From the NCBI GenBank assembly GCA_019918135.1, contig WBZZ01006244.1:1-64000 (forward strand): a stretch of 64,000 bases of DNA, read 5' to 3'. The notes beneath the pieces are model-generated. The model was not told the DNA's origin and made no database searches. It was given only the letters and a program-made list of their open reading frames with translations. The translations under genes were made by a program, and so were the position numbers. Origin of the DNA: Paulinella micropora. Lineage: Eukaryota > Cercozoa > Imbricatea > Euglyphida > Paulinellidae. Positions within the stretch are counted from its first letter, which is position 1; each line of letters begins with the position of its first letter. Shown here piece after piece: positions 1 to 12,430 of the stretch.

Positions 1-3000
1 TTGGCCATATGAAACTATATGTAAACTAGCGATTCATGATGATGAAGTATGATACATGTTAATGTTGCATTAACAATAAAAATGAAAAAAAATAATCCGT
101 AAGCATCAAAGGATGCAGGTCCTTGCAGCGGTGTAGCAAGTCTGTTGAATAAATTCATCCTAAGTGTCTGTAAAAAGCTAGAGGCATTAAACCTCAACTG
201 CGGTAAAGCGTCCTTGAGCAACACCGTAAACTGTGCGCCTAGTTCCAAGAAACGTGGCGTCGGTAGTGACTTCGTCAGCATGTCCGCCAGATTGTCCTTC
301 GTCGAAACGTGTCGTACGATCACTTCGCCAGCACGTACTCGTTCTACCACGTAATGGTGTTTGAGTGCTAAGTGGCGTGTGCGATCAGTGGCCATGCCTT
401 TCGTTGCGTTCAGGACCGCCCCCGGTTGTCGTTATTGATAGTTGATGGCGTCGGCAACGGAATTCCAACGTCCTTGCACATATGCAATATCGCGATTGCT
501 GTTCGGCATGTCGTTGAGTTGGCGATCGTTTCAGCATCCTGAGTCGATAGTGCGACTGTGGGTTGGCGCTTCGAACTCCATGCGATGAGCCCAGTCGTCA
601 TGTGCAGTTGGCAGGTTCTTGATCGTCGCGTGTACTCACATGCGCCCAAGTTGGCATCGGAATACGATATAAGCTCGAAGCTGCGGGTCCGAAATGGGAA
701 GAAAATCCCTCTAGGTGTTCGCAGAAATCTGAGGATGCGAGCTATTGCTGAGTACGCCACGTCAGGCTTCTTTGATGCGAGTACCGCCGCGTGGTTGACC
801 GCGTAGGTGATGGCCGGTTGAGTCTGAGTCGCAGGCCAGAGAAGGGCGCCAAGCAAGCGAGGGAGCGAGAAACGCCGAAGCATAGCTTCTTTGCTGGCTG
901 GGGAGGGTCAGTCGTCGCTGTAGGGGTAGCGACTGGCTTGGCTTCTTGGAAGTTGAAATCCCTAAGCATGCCCTTAATGTATTCATGCTGATGTATGACT
1001 ATGCCCTCTGTAACAAACTGCAAGCCACAAAATGTTTGACTTGTCCTAGGTCCTTCACTCTAAATGAATGTTTCAGTTTGGTGAACAGGGCATTGTGCTC
1101 GTCTTTGGTATTATGAAACACGAGCAAGTCATCAGTGCGAAGGAGTAGATAGGGGGGTAATTTCTGTCTGCCTGTGACTGAAGGTAGGAAGAAAATGCAT
1201 GGGTCTAATGTTGACTGTTTATATCCTATACTTCTCACATTAGTAGACACATGGTCAAACCACCTTCGCCCTGCCTGGGGGGTTCCGTACAGTGCTTTCT
1301 TCAACAATAGAATCATTGAAGGGTCGCTTTTGTTTTCGTACCCCTTAGGCGGAAAGGTGAAGGCAATGTCCTTCATATCTGCATGGGAATAGGCTTGTGA
1401 AAAGTCGAGGTGAGAGATCATGAGGTCATTGAATGCAGCATAAGATACTAGTAGCAAAATAAACATTGGTTGGGCGGTGGGGGAAGAGCATTCATATGGA
1501 TTGTAATGAATGTATTCTTTCATCCTATTTCCTAAAGCTACTAGTCGCGATTTGTATTTCTCCTGACCTGTAGACTCATCTGTCTTTATGACATCAACAA
1601 ATGTTGTATGGACAGGAGGTACATTCGCTGCTATTGCTGCGGCTCGAGGTACCCATTGCAGTGCTTTGCATTCGAACAAACCTTGTAACTCGGCTAGTTG
1701 AGCAGCATGTACCTGAGGGTGTGACTTTATGGTTTTCTGTGGGATATGTAACACTCTTGTGAACAAACAATAGCTGTCCTGTCCTAAGGCCTCCTCTTCC
1801 TCCTCCTCAAACTCATGAGCAACAATAATGTGTGCGGTATGAGTGGGGTGGTTTGCTGGTGTTTGTTTCCCAAGCCTGGGCCCAGCAACTATGTTTGTTG
1901 AAGTTATTGCAGCACCATCCCATGTTGTGGTATGCCCTTGTTACTACTCCATCTATCTGGTAGAGGGAATTGTGGTGCAGATGAGGAGTGTTGGGCTGGG
2001 TTTGATGTTGCTCTGTTGTGTTGTGTCGTTTGCCGAGGTGCTGTGTTCGTCTTTTTCTCTTGTGCAACCGTTGTTGCTGGAGTGGGAGCAAATGCATTTG
2101 GTGGGGGATGGAGTGAGCCAAAATATGGGCTTGGTTGCATGTAAAGACTTGAAGTGGCCTTGGTGGTGTGTGGGGTTGTCGTGTCATCGTCCAGTGTGTC
2201 GAGTGTGTTTTGTGAGGAATGTGGCAGTTGGTTTGTTGGCCACCAGCCACTGGGTGTTGGAGTCCTGAAATTGTGGCAGTTGGTCCTCGTTTTTCCACTG
2301 GACTGACTGGGTAGATGGTATGCTAGTGGTAGGAGGCGAGGTGGAGGATGTTATGTTGTGCGACACTAGTAGTGGTTGCCAAGGTCGTGCAGGTATTTTG
2401 CATGTGTAGCCACGAGTCGTTGTATCGAAACGAACATTACGTTTTTCTACTGTGGCTGTCTGTTTGGTGTCGTGAATGAGGATTTTATAGTCTCGACGAA
2501 ATATGTTGTAGCCAATGAGAGTACCTGGCCCGGCGACAGGCTGTGCTTTCGTCGTTTCCATTTTCACCCAGGCGAGGCATCCGAAAGGTTGCACGAACGA
2601 TTGCACAGGTTTTCGGCCCATAAGCAATTCCCAAGGGGATTTGCCTTTGTCCTTACCTCTGCAAAGGGGCGTGACCATTCGTATGGCTAGTGTCGCTTTA
2701 TGTGTGTCCTCCCAAAATGTGTTAGGCAGGCCTGCATCTAACTGTGCTGCTAGTGCGCGTGTGTCGTCTGTCCTATTCATTCTTTCAGCAAAGGGGTTCA
2801 TGTTAGGCTCGTTACGTGTGGTGGTTTTGAGGATGATGCCGTGTTTGTCTGTATAGTCTTTTAGTACTTTAGAGACAAACTCGCCATCTGCTCTTATCTG
2901 CTTTAGTTTGTTGCCTGACTGTCGTTCAAAGAAAGCAAATATGCGTGTTAAATGTGGCATGTAAAGCTTAGCTTCGCGGGTAGGTGTGTAGAGGTCACAA

Positions 3001-6000
3001 GCAAACTTAGAGCGAGAACATGTCACTCTCCCTCTGTAGTAGTTACCGTATCTTGACATTACGGGGAATGGGCCGCTGAAATCTATGTTGAGTGCTTCAC
3101 CTTGCTTATATTCTAGGTCTAGATAGTTACCTCTGTACATAGGGGGTTTGTTAGGTTTGCCCCTATTGCATCCATGACATGCACGTACCAGACGCATCCA
3201 ATCTTTGCCAGCGATGCGTCTGCCTACGCTCTTTGCAAACTCGTTCATTATGAGTGGGTTTGCATGCATCAGAGCTCTGTGTAGGATCATTGGATCGTAC
3301 GGTGCATGTGATGGGAGAGGATTGACTGACCATAATGCAAGGTCTGGTAGGTTGTCGATGGTTGCAGCCAGTGACAGTTGTTCTCTCTGCTTGTACCTGT
3401 ATGGTATATATCTTTGATGAGGGTCAAGTGGTGTCATTCCTGGCTTATCTAACTCGTATAGCAAGTGTGAATTGAGCCCCCCCCTTGCTAGTATGTTCTT
3501 CTTGTCAAGTGTTATGGGCTTGTCATAGATGAATACTTGACCATTTTGATGGATGATTGTTTTGTGCATGTCATGGTCAAGGCGTGGGGTGGTAATGACG
3601 GTGATATGAGTGAGTTGGGAAATGACTGTTTAACCGATTGACCATAACCATTGAGCCACGTCGGAGTGGCAGTAGCCCGCGTCCTCACCGGAAGCGGCTT
3701 ACCAGATATGTTATTGAGGAAAGCCGGTTTCTCTTCGCGGATAGGCTTGGGGTCGATAGGCGCCTTCTCATGGAATAGCCATCGGTTGCATGCGCTGTCG
3801 ACCACGTCAGGGGGATTGCCGTCGGCCATTAGCACATAGTTGACCATAGGGCGCTTGAGCTCTGCCCGTTCTAAGTCCATTGTCTCCTGCATCCATCTGT
3901 TGTATTCGTCCATGTTCTTGAACTCCAAATATTCCAGCTCTGGATGCCTGTTGACGTAGTATTGCCACTAGCGTACGTTGGCGAAGTCCAGGGCGGGTGG
4001 GTAGAGATAGTTCTCATGTTCAGGGTCGTCGAGCTCCGGATCGTCGATGTCGTCAGTTGCATCTTCGTCAGGGATGGTTGCAACGTCTGTGGTATCTTCT
4101 TTCGGGTCCCTTATTGCTTCTAACTCGTCAAATACGTCTGCCATTAACACGAATTCGAATGTGTGTGAGTAGTCATGACGTCGTAGGCGTTCGCGTAGTT
4201 CTTCAGCTTCCACACGTCCGGCAGGTGGGTGATAGTTGAGCGGTGGTCTCACGTTGTCGTTGAACAGTGGTTCTATTTCAGGTGTGTATGGTGCTGGAGG
4301 CGGTGAACGCTTCACATCGGACGGCGCGTCGGGTATGTTGAGTATGCGTTTCAGTTGCTTCTCCAGTTGTTCTCGCCATCTTTCGCCTGCTGCACCTACA
4401 CCGTAGGGTTCGTGCTGTTCTTGTCCGGTCTCATCTGTTCCACTTGGAGGTGGTGGGAGCATAGTCCATGGTGGGTCCGTCTCGTTGATTGTATACACTT
4501 CGTCGAAGTTGGGTATGTCCGGCGTGGTAGCGGCGAGCGCAGCTAAGTTCGCATTCGGTGTCGAAGAGGTCACCTCGTAGTCTTCTTCGTTTTCCGTGAA
4601 GTTAAGGTGGGCGTGTGATTGTGCCATTGTGGCCGTCCTGGGGTCCACACGTCTCCCCCTCGTCGTAAATTCATCTAGGCTCATCGCCATATCTACCATT
4701 GTGGGTGTGTCTATGAACAGTGGTGCGTGTGGTCCACCTTCACGGTAACGTAACAGATGTTGAAATGCGAGGTCGCCTAGCTCGGGCTGGTCCGTTGGTA
4801 TGCCGAGTAGATCGTATCTCGTTCCCCTTTCTCGAAGTCGGTTGATGAGTGGATGCCGCTTGGCCATGTTGCAGAACTCTTTGTGTGCCGGCCAATCGGT
4901 CCTCTGATGATCGGTGTTGCAGTAGTAGACGAGTTGACATCCGCTGCAACGCTTCAGTTTCCCTTCTTGGTTGCCGCAGTAGGTGCAATCCCATCTAATG
5001 CTGCCGCGTCTGGTTTTGCGTATAGTCTTGCAGTCGACGCAGTCTGGTTTGGTTAGTGCCCAGTTCTCCGGAGTAGTCGGAAGTCCTTCACGATGCTCTA
5101 ATAGGCCAGCTCATCGGTGGTAGGGTGACGAAAGCAATGATGTGCAGCGAAGGTGTATCGTCGTTCTGTTGGCTGTGAAACTCCAGGTACACGTCTGTAT
5201 TGCACTGGTTGGCCGTAGGGTAATGCTTCGATGGCTTGTATGCGTCTTATTGCGTCCTTGTTGTCCGTAGATGCATTCGCTGAAGTCGTCGTCGGGGCCA
5301 ACGGGGTAAAGCACTCGGTCTGCAGGTTTGGTGGGATAGGTACCGTGAAACTTAAAATGGGCGATTCCTCATTGTATACCATTGACGGGGTAGGCGGTGT
5401 TTCGCTCATCGAGGTGTCCTCTGCGCTGGTTGAACTCAACTGTCGCTGTCGATGTTCTCCGATGGGCGTTGAGGTAGGTTGCTCTTCTTGACGGTCTTGC
5501 TCTGATGTCGTCCTGTCTTCCGGTGCAGGTGAGCTCATAAAGCTCTGTGTTGGCACGCGCGGGGATTGTGTAGTTGTTTCCGGCGGTTGTTGCGGTGAAC
5601 TACCTGGTTCACGTCGTGCTCGTCTCGGGCATCTTGTCCGCAGTACGATGTGCTCAATACCTGTTGAGCCGGGCGCGTCTTGAACTAGCAGCGATGGTAA
5701 CATCCACGGATCCGTTCTTGGAAGGAAATAGTTGAGGGGTGTTCCAAGGGGCACCAAGGTCGCGGCCAATGGGCAGGTGGGACAGGGAATCCTTGTGGGA
5801 TCGCTCGAAATGCGTCCCGCATGCGCGTCCATTGAACGTAGGCACGTCTGTAGTCGTTCTCGTCCATGCGTTGTGTGATTGTCAGCGAGCTCCATGGGAT
5901 GTCTGGGCGTCTCGTCGGGTCTTCCACGTAATCAGGGTGCGGTGCGGGCGATGCTTCAGTGGGGGTGGGAGGGTTATAGGTATCAGAAGTGGGTGTTAGA

Positions 6001-7577
6001 GGAGACAGTTGGATAGGTCCTGCTCTATTTCTGTACCTACTTCCCCTTTGTACGTAGGCTACTTCTTCTTGCGATGGTTCGTCCTCCTCTGGTCCGGGTC
6101 GTTCGTCGTCGGAGTCGGCGGAATGCATCAGCCATGTCTCGGGTGGGTCGCCTGTTGGATCATCGACGTCGTCCGTGGCTTCCACTTCGGTTGTCGCGTT
6201 GGCTTGTCCGCTCGATCGTTGAATCCGTCTTGTGTTGGTCTGTCTAGGTTGGCCTCCACGTCCTCGTTGATTCGGTCCTCACCCTCGACCACCGCGACGT
6301 GTGTTCGAGTTTGGCTGCGTGGGTCGTCTGCGGACTGGGCATTCAGCCCCAGAGTGTTTCGGTCGGCCCTCGCAGACTCGTTTCATGCAGGTGGATCGAC
6401 ACTGGGCCGCAATGTGTCCTCGTCGGTTGCAGTTGAGACATCGGATGTCTTTGTTGATAGCAACGGGTGTGGCCGAAGTGAACAGGGCTGTCGAGGACCT
6501 AGATGAGGCAGCAGAGAGTTGGTTAGCATGGTATGCTTGTAAGATGAGTGAACATATCTCATTATAACGTGGTTTGTCAGCATCAGCACGAGACCAATAC
6601 ATAGTTCCCCCTACATCCCCCATAGATAGAGAGGCGCACTCCTTAAGTTTAAAGAGCAAGAATACGACTCTGAATTCATCAGGTAGAGGCACTCCTCTTG
6701 ACTGTAGGCGCTCGAAGCGTTGGGTCAAGAGCTCCATCCATGTTGGTAGGCCATTGCTTGACTTCAGCTCTGTTTCGAACAGCTGCATTAGTAGGCGAGC
6801 GATGGAAACCGATCCTTTGCTGCCGAATCGCTCGCAGATCGCTCGCAGATCGCTGTCCAGATCACCGCTGGGTTGGTTCCTGCTCGTTGGGCGGTCAGTA
6901 GAGCTGTCGACTCTTGGCATGCTTCCACAAGGAAGCAGCGGACATGGATCTGTGCTTTGATGTAGTCTGCTTGGCTGAAAAGTGTATCCAGGTCAGTTGG
7001 TACGTTGATAGTAGGCAAGAGGGCGGGTGCTTGGCTACCTGAGGACGGGTTGGTCGAGGATGGGCTGCTTGAGGGACGAGCTGGTCAGTGATGACGAGCT
7101 GCTCGATGATGAGTCGCCACGTCTCGATCCGTATGCTTCATCGTCTTCGTCGTCATCGCTCCTCCTTCTCGACTGTCTTGCTGTCGAGGTGTCTTGCTGT
7201 CGTGCTGACAGTCCAGATCCAGTAATGTTGTTAGGGGCGGGGTGGGTGGGTCTTAGTCCAGTAGTTCTGGTACTTGCGTAGATTGTAGCAATCTCTTGTA
7301 CCGAGTAGGGCGATTCTTGGTCTTCCAGAATTAGTATGTAGCGTGCGTCCACGCCCAATAAAAAAGCGAAAAATTGGAATTTCCAAAGGTCAAATTCATC
7401 GATGGGTCTTTTTGGGAATTTCGGTAGCTTGAGTTGGTAACGGGGCGCATCCAAGGCTCCATAACCAGTAAGTACACTAGTAGACATTAGTCTCCGGATC
7501 ATGTGTGTGACTTGAATAATCGTTTGCGCTGAGGCACTTTGATCAAAGGTTGAAGGAACAATAATGAATTTAATCAA
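1..7577 (-). mobile_element. Ty1/copia LTR retrotransposon, internal region (broken fossil)
   Basis: Read on the minus strand the parts come in Gag, integrase, reverse transcriptase, RNase H order, which defines the copia group. Gag-like sequence lies at about 6.3-7.6 kb and includes a CCHC-type zinc knuckle (CLNCNRRGHIAAQC). The integrase core lies at about 2.2-3.5 kb, with a zinc-binding lead-in followed by the catalytic core. Reverse transcriptase lies at about 1.0-1.8 kb, and RNase H at about 0.0-0.9 kb with the copia-typical ending before the 3' LTR. A spacer of about 2.5 kb between Gag and integrase is longer than usual and has no protease I could recognise. The element is broken, with roughly half a dozen breaks, and is cut by the left window edge, so its two LTRs cannot be compared for age. 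The family call is firm; the host clade is not. Confidence 0.9.
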
Positions 7578-8540
7578 TGGTTAGAAACCCATGACTGAAA
7601 CTCAATCTAATTTACCATAAATTTATAGTGAAATAAATACCACAAATTTATATACTGATCTTGTGGTCAGAAATTCAAGTGATGATTCAGTATGGGCCAA
7701 TCTATACTAACTGGCAACTAATTGTGAATAACGGTAATATCAACGTAACGAATACTAAATAATTATGATACGAAATATGAAAATGGTAATGAATACGATC
7801 CGGTCAAATATAAATGTTATGTCGTGAAATTGACCATAAAAGGTAACAATATATTTAGTAAATATTATTGCTTACTATCCGCAAGTAGAATAGCAGAACA
7901 GTGACAACTCCGGCAGAGGCAGTAACGAAACTGATTAAAAATGCGCAGTCGTAGTAGTAACTGTAACTATTACCCAATGATTATTGTCTAATTCTGGATG
8001 CCAATAAAGTCCGTTACGTCCGTTACACTTATTGACAGTGCTAGAACTACGATCATCCGACTATACGAATAAAATACTTTCCCACTTCAACTATCATAGT
8101 AAAAGCAATTATTAATACTCGAACGATAAACGTAATTAACCAATGATGATCCTGTTCCAACGTTAAGTTTTCCCAAACATTCGCTTTATGTGTGTACAAT
8201 ATTAATATTTCCTTGAACAACGCGATCAAGACGGTTTGGGCCACTTGCACATGCGAACGTGACTGTGATACAACTTAATGATAAATTCTGTATCTTTCTT
8301 AGGGGACCACGCAGCGACGTTGCAAATACTAGAAAACTTGTGCAAGTGACAGTGATGCCCTTACAGCATCATATGTAGTTATTAATAGCTCCTTATCAAA
8401 ATGCTAATAAAGATTTGCATTCTATTTTTTTTGTGAAGTATAATATTTTAATATTGAACTTCAATGTAGCAAAAGGATTTTATTAATAAAATTTATTTAT
8501 TCTAAAAGTTGGATCGGTTTGATTGAAAGAAGTTATACAA
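7578..8540. other. AT-rich stretch upstream of copia Gag
   Basis: No convincing gene is seen. This is where the 5' LTR and leader of the minus-strand copia element should lie, but the partner LTR is outside the window, so LTR ends and a primer-binding site cannot be defined. The only open frame of note (8053-8250, minus, 65 codons) has no recognisable features. Confidence 0.4.
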
Positions 8541-8850
8541 AAATACACGCATAATGCACACACTGCATACAACACACATACACATGCGCACAAGCACAGA
8601 TCCCACATTGAGCACTGTGTGTGTGTGTGTATGTGTTTGTTTGCGCGTTTTTTGTGTATGTATGTATGTATGTATGTATGTATGTATGTACGAACGTACG
8701 TACGTATGTATGGATGTATGTACGTATGTATGTATGTATGTATGTATGTATGTATGTATGTATGTATGTATGTATGTATGTATATGTATGTATATGTATG
8801 TATATGTATGTATATGTATATATGTATGTATGTATGTATGAATTTGTCCA
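8541..8850. repeat. Compound microsatellite, CA/GT then (TATG)n with TACG variants
   Basis: A CA-rich lead (about 8541-8600) and a short GT run (about 8618-8632) are followed by a nearly unbroken TATG array from about 8656 to 8840, with TACG and TATATG variants. The long open frames here on both strands (poly Met-Tyr-Val-Cys or Tyr-Ile-His-Thr) are repeat artefacts and not genes. Confidence 0.95.
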
Positions 8851-9226
8851 CCTATGCATGCAGTCGCTCTTGCAACTCACTCTTTTCTTTGTTGACAAAG
8901 AGAGAGAGAGGGAGAAGAAAGAATAGAAATTATAAAAATCTATCCACCTTCACACAAGGTGCCTTCATATCATACATGCAACAATACACAGCAAAATATG
9001 TACGACAACACTCACGCAAATGAAATTAAGATGTGCAAGTTGCGCGAAAAACGGCGTATACATAATAATAATAATAAACAATAGTGCCAATTATGATCAA
9101 GTAGCATGGTATATTAATGTGTGCAATTTTCATTCTGTACACATGCAGATAAGTCTGTGTGAAAAAACAAAAACAGAAACAAGCAAACAAGAGGGGCAAA
9201 AAATCCAATTAAAGTCACTCTGAGGC

Positions 9227-9830
9227 TTGAAGGCAGGAGTGAATGAGGGGGTTCTTCTCCAAAGGGCCAACGCAGCTTGCATCTCAAGCGGCCGCTGTTT
9301 TGTCTGTCGTCTCTCGTCGACATCCGGTCTTCACTGTGATTTTGTCCATGCGCTGAGGAGGACGCCACTGTCGGCTACAATGTCGGACTGGAGCATGGAG
9401 TTGGGGATGCGAAGCGGGTCGCGAGTTTCCACGGACACCTGGAAAATGTTGCTAGCGCTGGAATCGAAGTTGAGTCTTCTGCAAGAGACAGTGGCAACTG
9501 AGCGCGGGCGAACGGGAGACTCCCGTAAAATAGGAGGAGGCGCATGCGCAGGTAATGCTCTTGCAGCACGAGGACGATCGCATCTTGGAGATGTGAAATT
9601 GTCGTGGCTAGCTGCTTCGACTTTGCCCTCTCGCTGGTGGGTGAGAAAGGCGCTGGTGAAATTTTCGACAGGGTAGAGAATGTGTGTGGGCTGGACGTGG
9701 AAACAGCCTGGGAAACCCTTTATTCCAAGTGGATACTCCATTCTCTGACAGCAACCAAAACATCGAAGTAGTGGCAGAAACGAATCCAATAGAAACAGTC
9801 ATGACTTCGACCATGCATGACAAATATCAC
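9227..9830. other. Possible host exon or degenerate coding segment
   Basis: This segment has a more balanced base composition than the AT-rich DNA around it and holds open frames on both strands: plus 9227-9676 (149 codons) and minus 9331-9789 (152 codons). No domain was recognised in either, and neither has an evident promoter or poly(A) signal. It could be an exon, an old transposon fragment or chance. The flanking 8851-9226 holds nothing I can name. Confidence 0.2.
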
Positions 9831-9852
9831 GGTTTTCCTATGCCAACTTTTG

Positions 9853-9949
9853 CCTAGCAGAACAGTTGGCGAGTAGCCTCCGATACTTACTTTTTGTTAA
9901 TCCTAGCAGAACAGTTGGCGAGTAGCCTCCGATACTTACTTTTGTTAAT
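9853..9949. repeat. Perfect-looking tandem duplication, 49-bp period
   Basis: A 49-bp unit beginning CCTAGCAGAACAGTTGGCGA occurs twice back to back, starting at 9853 and 9902, with only a T-run length difference. It looks like a recent local duplication in host-type DNA. Confidence 0.9.
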
Positions 9950-10283
9950 AAGTTGTACGACACAAAGACGTCTCATGGCATCCAGTAGCACAAGTGTGTC
10001 ACTCTTTACTCATTGCGTGCGAGTACTCGCGCGCACTTGAGAGAACCATACAGTGGTCACGTTCAGAAATTCTGTAGACTGTAGTAACTGAATACTATTT
10101 TGTTTTGCTTCCACAGAAGAATAGAATGCTGTGTTTGGCATGATGGATCATGTGGAGTTTCTAAGTATCTGTGTTTTCTGAAAGGTGTTCTGCAGGCAGA
10201 CGCAGAGATCGAGCGCTCGCGCTAGAGAGGTTTTATGGAGACCCTTTTCATTGTACCATATATATGCATAACTTAGCCACCCA

Positions 10284-10346
10284 GAAAAATGTGCAAATTG
10301 TGAAAGTTGGGCGGTAGAAAAATGTGCCAATTGTGAAAGTTGGGAT
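10284..10346. repeat. Short tandem duplication, about 37-bp period
   Basis: AATGTGC(A/C)AATTGTGAAAGTTGGG appears twice with one internal substitution. Confidence 0.8.
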
Positions 10347-10440
10347 GCTCGTTTATTTACCAACCGTTAACAAATGTGCACAATACCCAGTCCTTTTTGC
10401 CCCACTGCCCGTGAAATTCATAGGTGTTTGGACTAAAAAT

Positions 10441-10558
10441 ACAGGAACTTTTTATTTCTTTCATTTTTTGCCTCCAAAAAAGGTTATCTCTGTACGAAAA
10501 AAATTACTGCAGGAACTTTATCTTTCATTTTTTCCCTCCAAAAAAGGTTATCTCTAAC
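10441..10558. repeat. Imperfect direct repeat, CCTCCAAAAAAGGTTATCTC
   Basis: Two copies of a roughly 45-bp segment (AGGAACTTT, a T-rich stretch, then CCTCCAAAAAAGGTTATCTC) lie about 63 bp apart. It is non-coding and resembles the other small duplications of this flank. Confidence 0.8.
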
Positions 10559-10696
10559 TTTTGGGGGGTTATTTCTTCTGCCTCAGAGTTTTTTTTGCAT
10601 GGTAGTTCACACCTTGCGCTATTTTCTTTTTCCACCACACACTTTTCTATTTTCTTTCCCACACAAGAAATACTTTTTGATTCCACTTACGCGCTG

Positions 10697-10979
10697 TCTG
10701 TGTGTGTGTGTGTGAGTGTGTGTGTGTGTGTCAATGTGTGTGTCTGCCTGTCTGTCTCTCTGTCTGTCAGTCTTTCTGTCTCTCTGTCTCTCTGTCTCAG
10801 ACTAGTACTGTCTGTTTGTCTGTCTGTCTGTCTCAGACAGTCCGTCTGTCTGTCTGTCTGTCTGTGCTGTCTGTCTGTGCTGTCTTTCTGTCTGCCTGTC
10901 TGCCTGCCTGCCTGTCTGTCTGCCTGTCTCTCTTTGTGTGTGTGTGTGTGTGTGTGTGAGTGTCTGTGTGTGTGTGTGG

Positions 10980-11010
<31 letters not shown>

Positions 11011-11212
11011 TGTTTGTCTGTGTGTGTGTGTGTGTGTCTGTCTGTCTCTCTGTCCGCCTGTCTGTCTATGTGTGTGTGTGTGTGTGTGTGTCTATGTATG
11101 TATGTACATACGTATGTATGTATGTATGTATATGTACATATGTACATATGTATGTCTGTCTGTATGTATGTAAGTATGTACGTATGTATGTATGTATGTA
11201 TGTATGTATGTA
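10697..11212. repeat. Long compound microsatellite (GT)n/(TCTG)n/(TATG)n
   Basis: GT runs alternate with TCTG/TCTC blocks and end in TATG repeats. The long cysteine/valine or threonine/histidine open frames across it are repeat artefacts. Confidence 0.95.
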
Positions 11213-11426
11213 GGCTGAATCGACTGTCCTCAATATTTTAAAAGAAAGATTTTTTTCTTAGTCCGCAATTTACGGTCGGCAATAAATTCAATTCTACTGT
11301 AGTCGGTGCACAACATTTACCTGTGCTGGATTGTGGCAGAAGTTTTCGTGAGGAAGAGCAGAAGTCCACTACGACATAGTTGCGTGAGGAAGAACCAGAA
11401 ATAAAAACATGTGGCGATGATGCATC

Positions 11427-11427
11427 G

Positions 11428-11481
<54 letters not shown>
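11427..11481. repeat. (GTT)n microsatellite, about 18 units
   Basis: An uninterrupted GTT run. On the minus strand it reads as poly-Asn within a 98-codon frame (11238-11534) that has no other protein-like character. Confidence 0.95.
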
Positions 11482-11482
<1 letters not shown>

Positions 11483-11534
11483 AAAATTTGATAATACTAG
11501 TTCTAGTAATAATAATACAACAGTTGTAGAACAA

Positions 11535-12430
11535 TCTAATTAATATTAATAATAATATTAACTAAATCAGTGGCAAGTTGGTGTGTGGCTTTCGGCTCAT
11601 ATGTGTATACCCCCAGATATACCCCACTTCCAGACAAATAAATCTAGTCATCCCGTGTCGATTCGAGACGCCAGAGCTTGCTCACTGCACTATATGATCC
11701 AAAGGTTCTAAAACAATAAATATAGATAGAGGAAAAGGGAGCGGAGCCAAAGGACGTGCACTATAGTGGCTTACAACAGGGGAGGGAGAGGAGGACAGTC
11801 AGTGAGGGAGGCAGACAAGAACGAGGAGAACTAGCCTACCTGGAAGGAGAAGAGGAAGATAGAGAGGGGAGAGGAAGGAGGAGTAGAGACTCGCCAAGAC
11901 AATTAGAAAAGTGTTCGAACAAAAAGTTAGATGCTCACGCGCGATACTAAGATCGTAGTATGGGGTAGGCAAACATCAGCAATTAGTCACAAGCGCTGGA
12001 GGCCGAAGGATAGAAATGTGAAGAAAACCTTCAGAGCCAGAGTAAGCGACACAAAGTAGCATAGCCTAGCATACGCACAAGTGGTGGACGCCCGCCCCAT
12101 GGCACAAGGTAACCTGCGATGGTCATGGGCCCGACCTGTGGACCTAGGACTAAGTACCTGTGCAAGAGGGTCGGGAAGGGTAGGGAGAGTTAGACCCTAC
12201 CATCTGGCCTAAGGAGGGGAAGACAGCGAGAGAAGGTGCACCCCCTGGCACGCTAACTGGGTCGGAAAGGCATAGAGAAGCGGGGACAGGCAGTCCCACT
12301 AGAGAGGAGGGGCGAGTAGGCTGCGACGTAAGGGTCACAGACAGCACAAGAAATAAAAGAGGGGAAAGGATAAGAGGGAAAGAGAGAGAAGGAGAGAAGG
12401 AAAGAGAGAAGAGAAAACTGGAAAACTAGT
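11535..12430. other. Host-type intergenic DNA, purine-rich
   Basis: No supported gene. The interval is rich in GGGA/AGAG runs (for example 11770-11900 and 12350-12420). It may include the 3' untranslated part of the LINE that follows on the minus strand. Confidence 0.4.

Noticed and set aside
8523-9023. 166-codon Met-Tyr-Val-Cys frame and its antisense partners
   Set aside because: Translation of the TATG microsatellite.
10424-11241. Cys-rich 249-codon frame that could look like a toxin or metallothionein
   Set aside because: Translation of GT/TCTG microsatellites.
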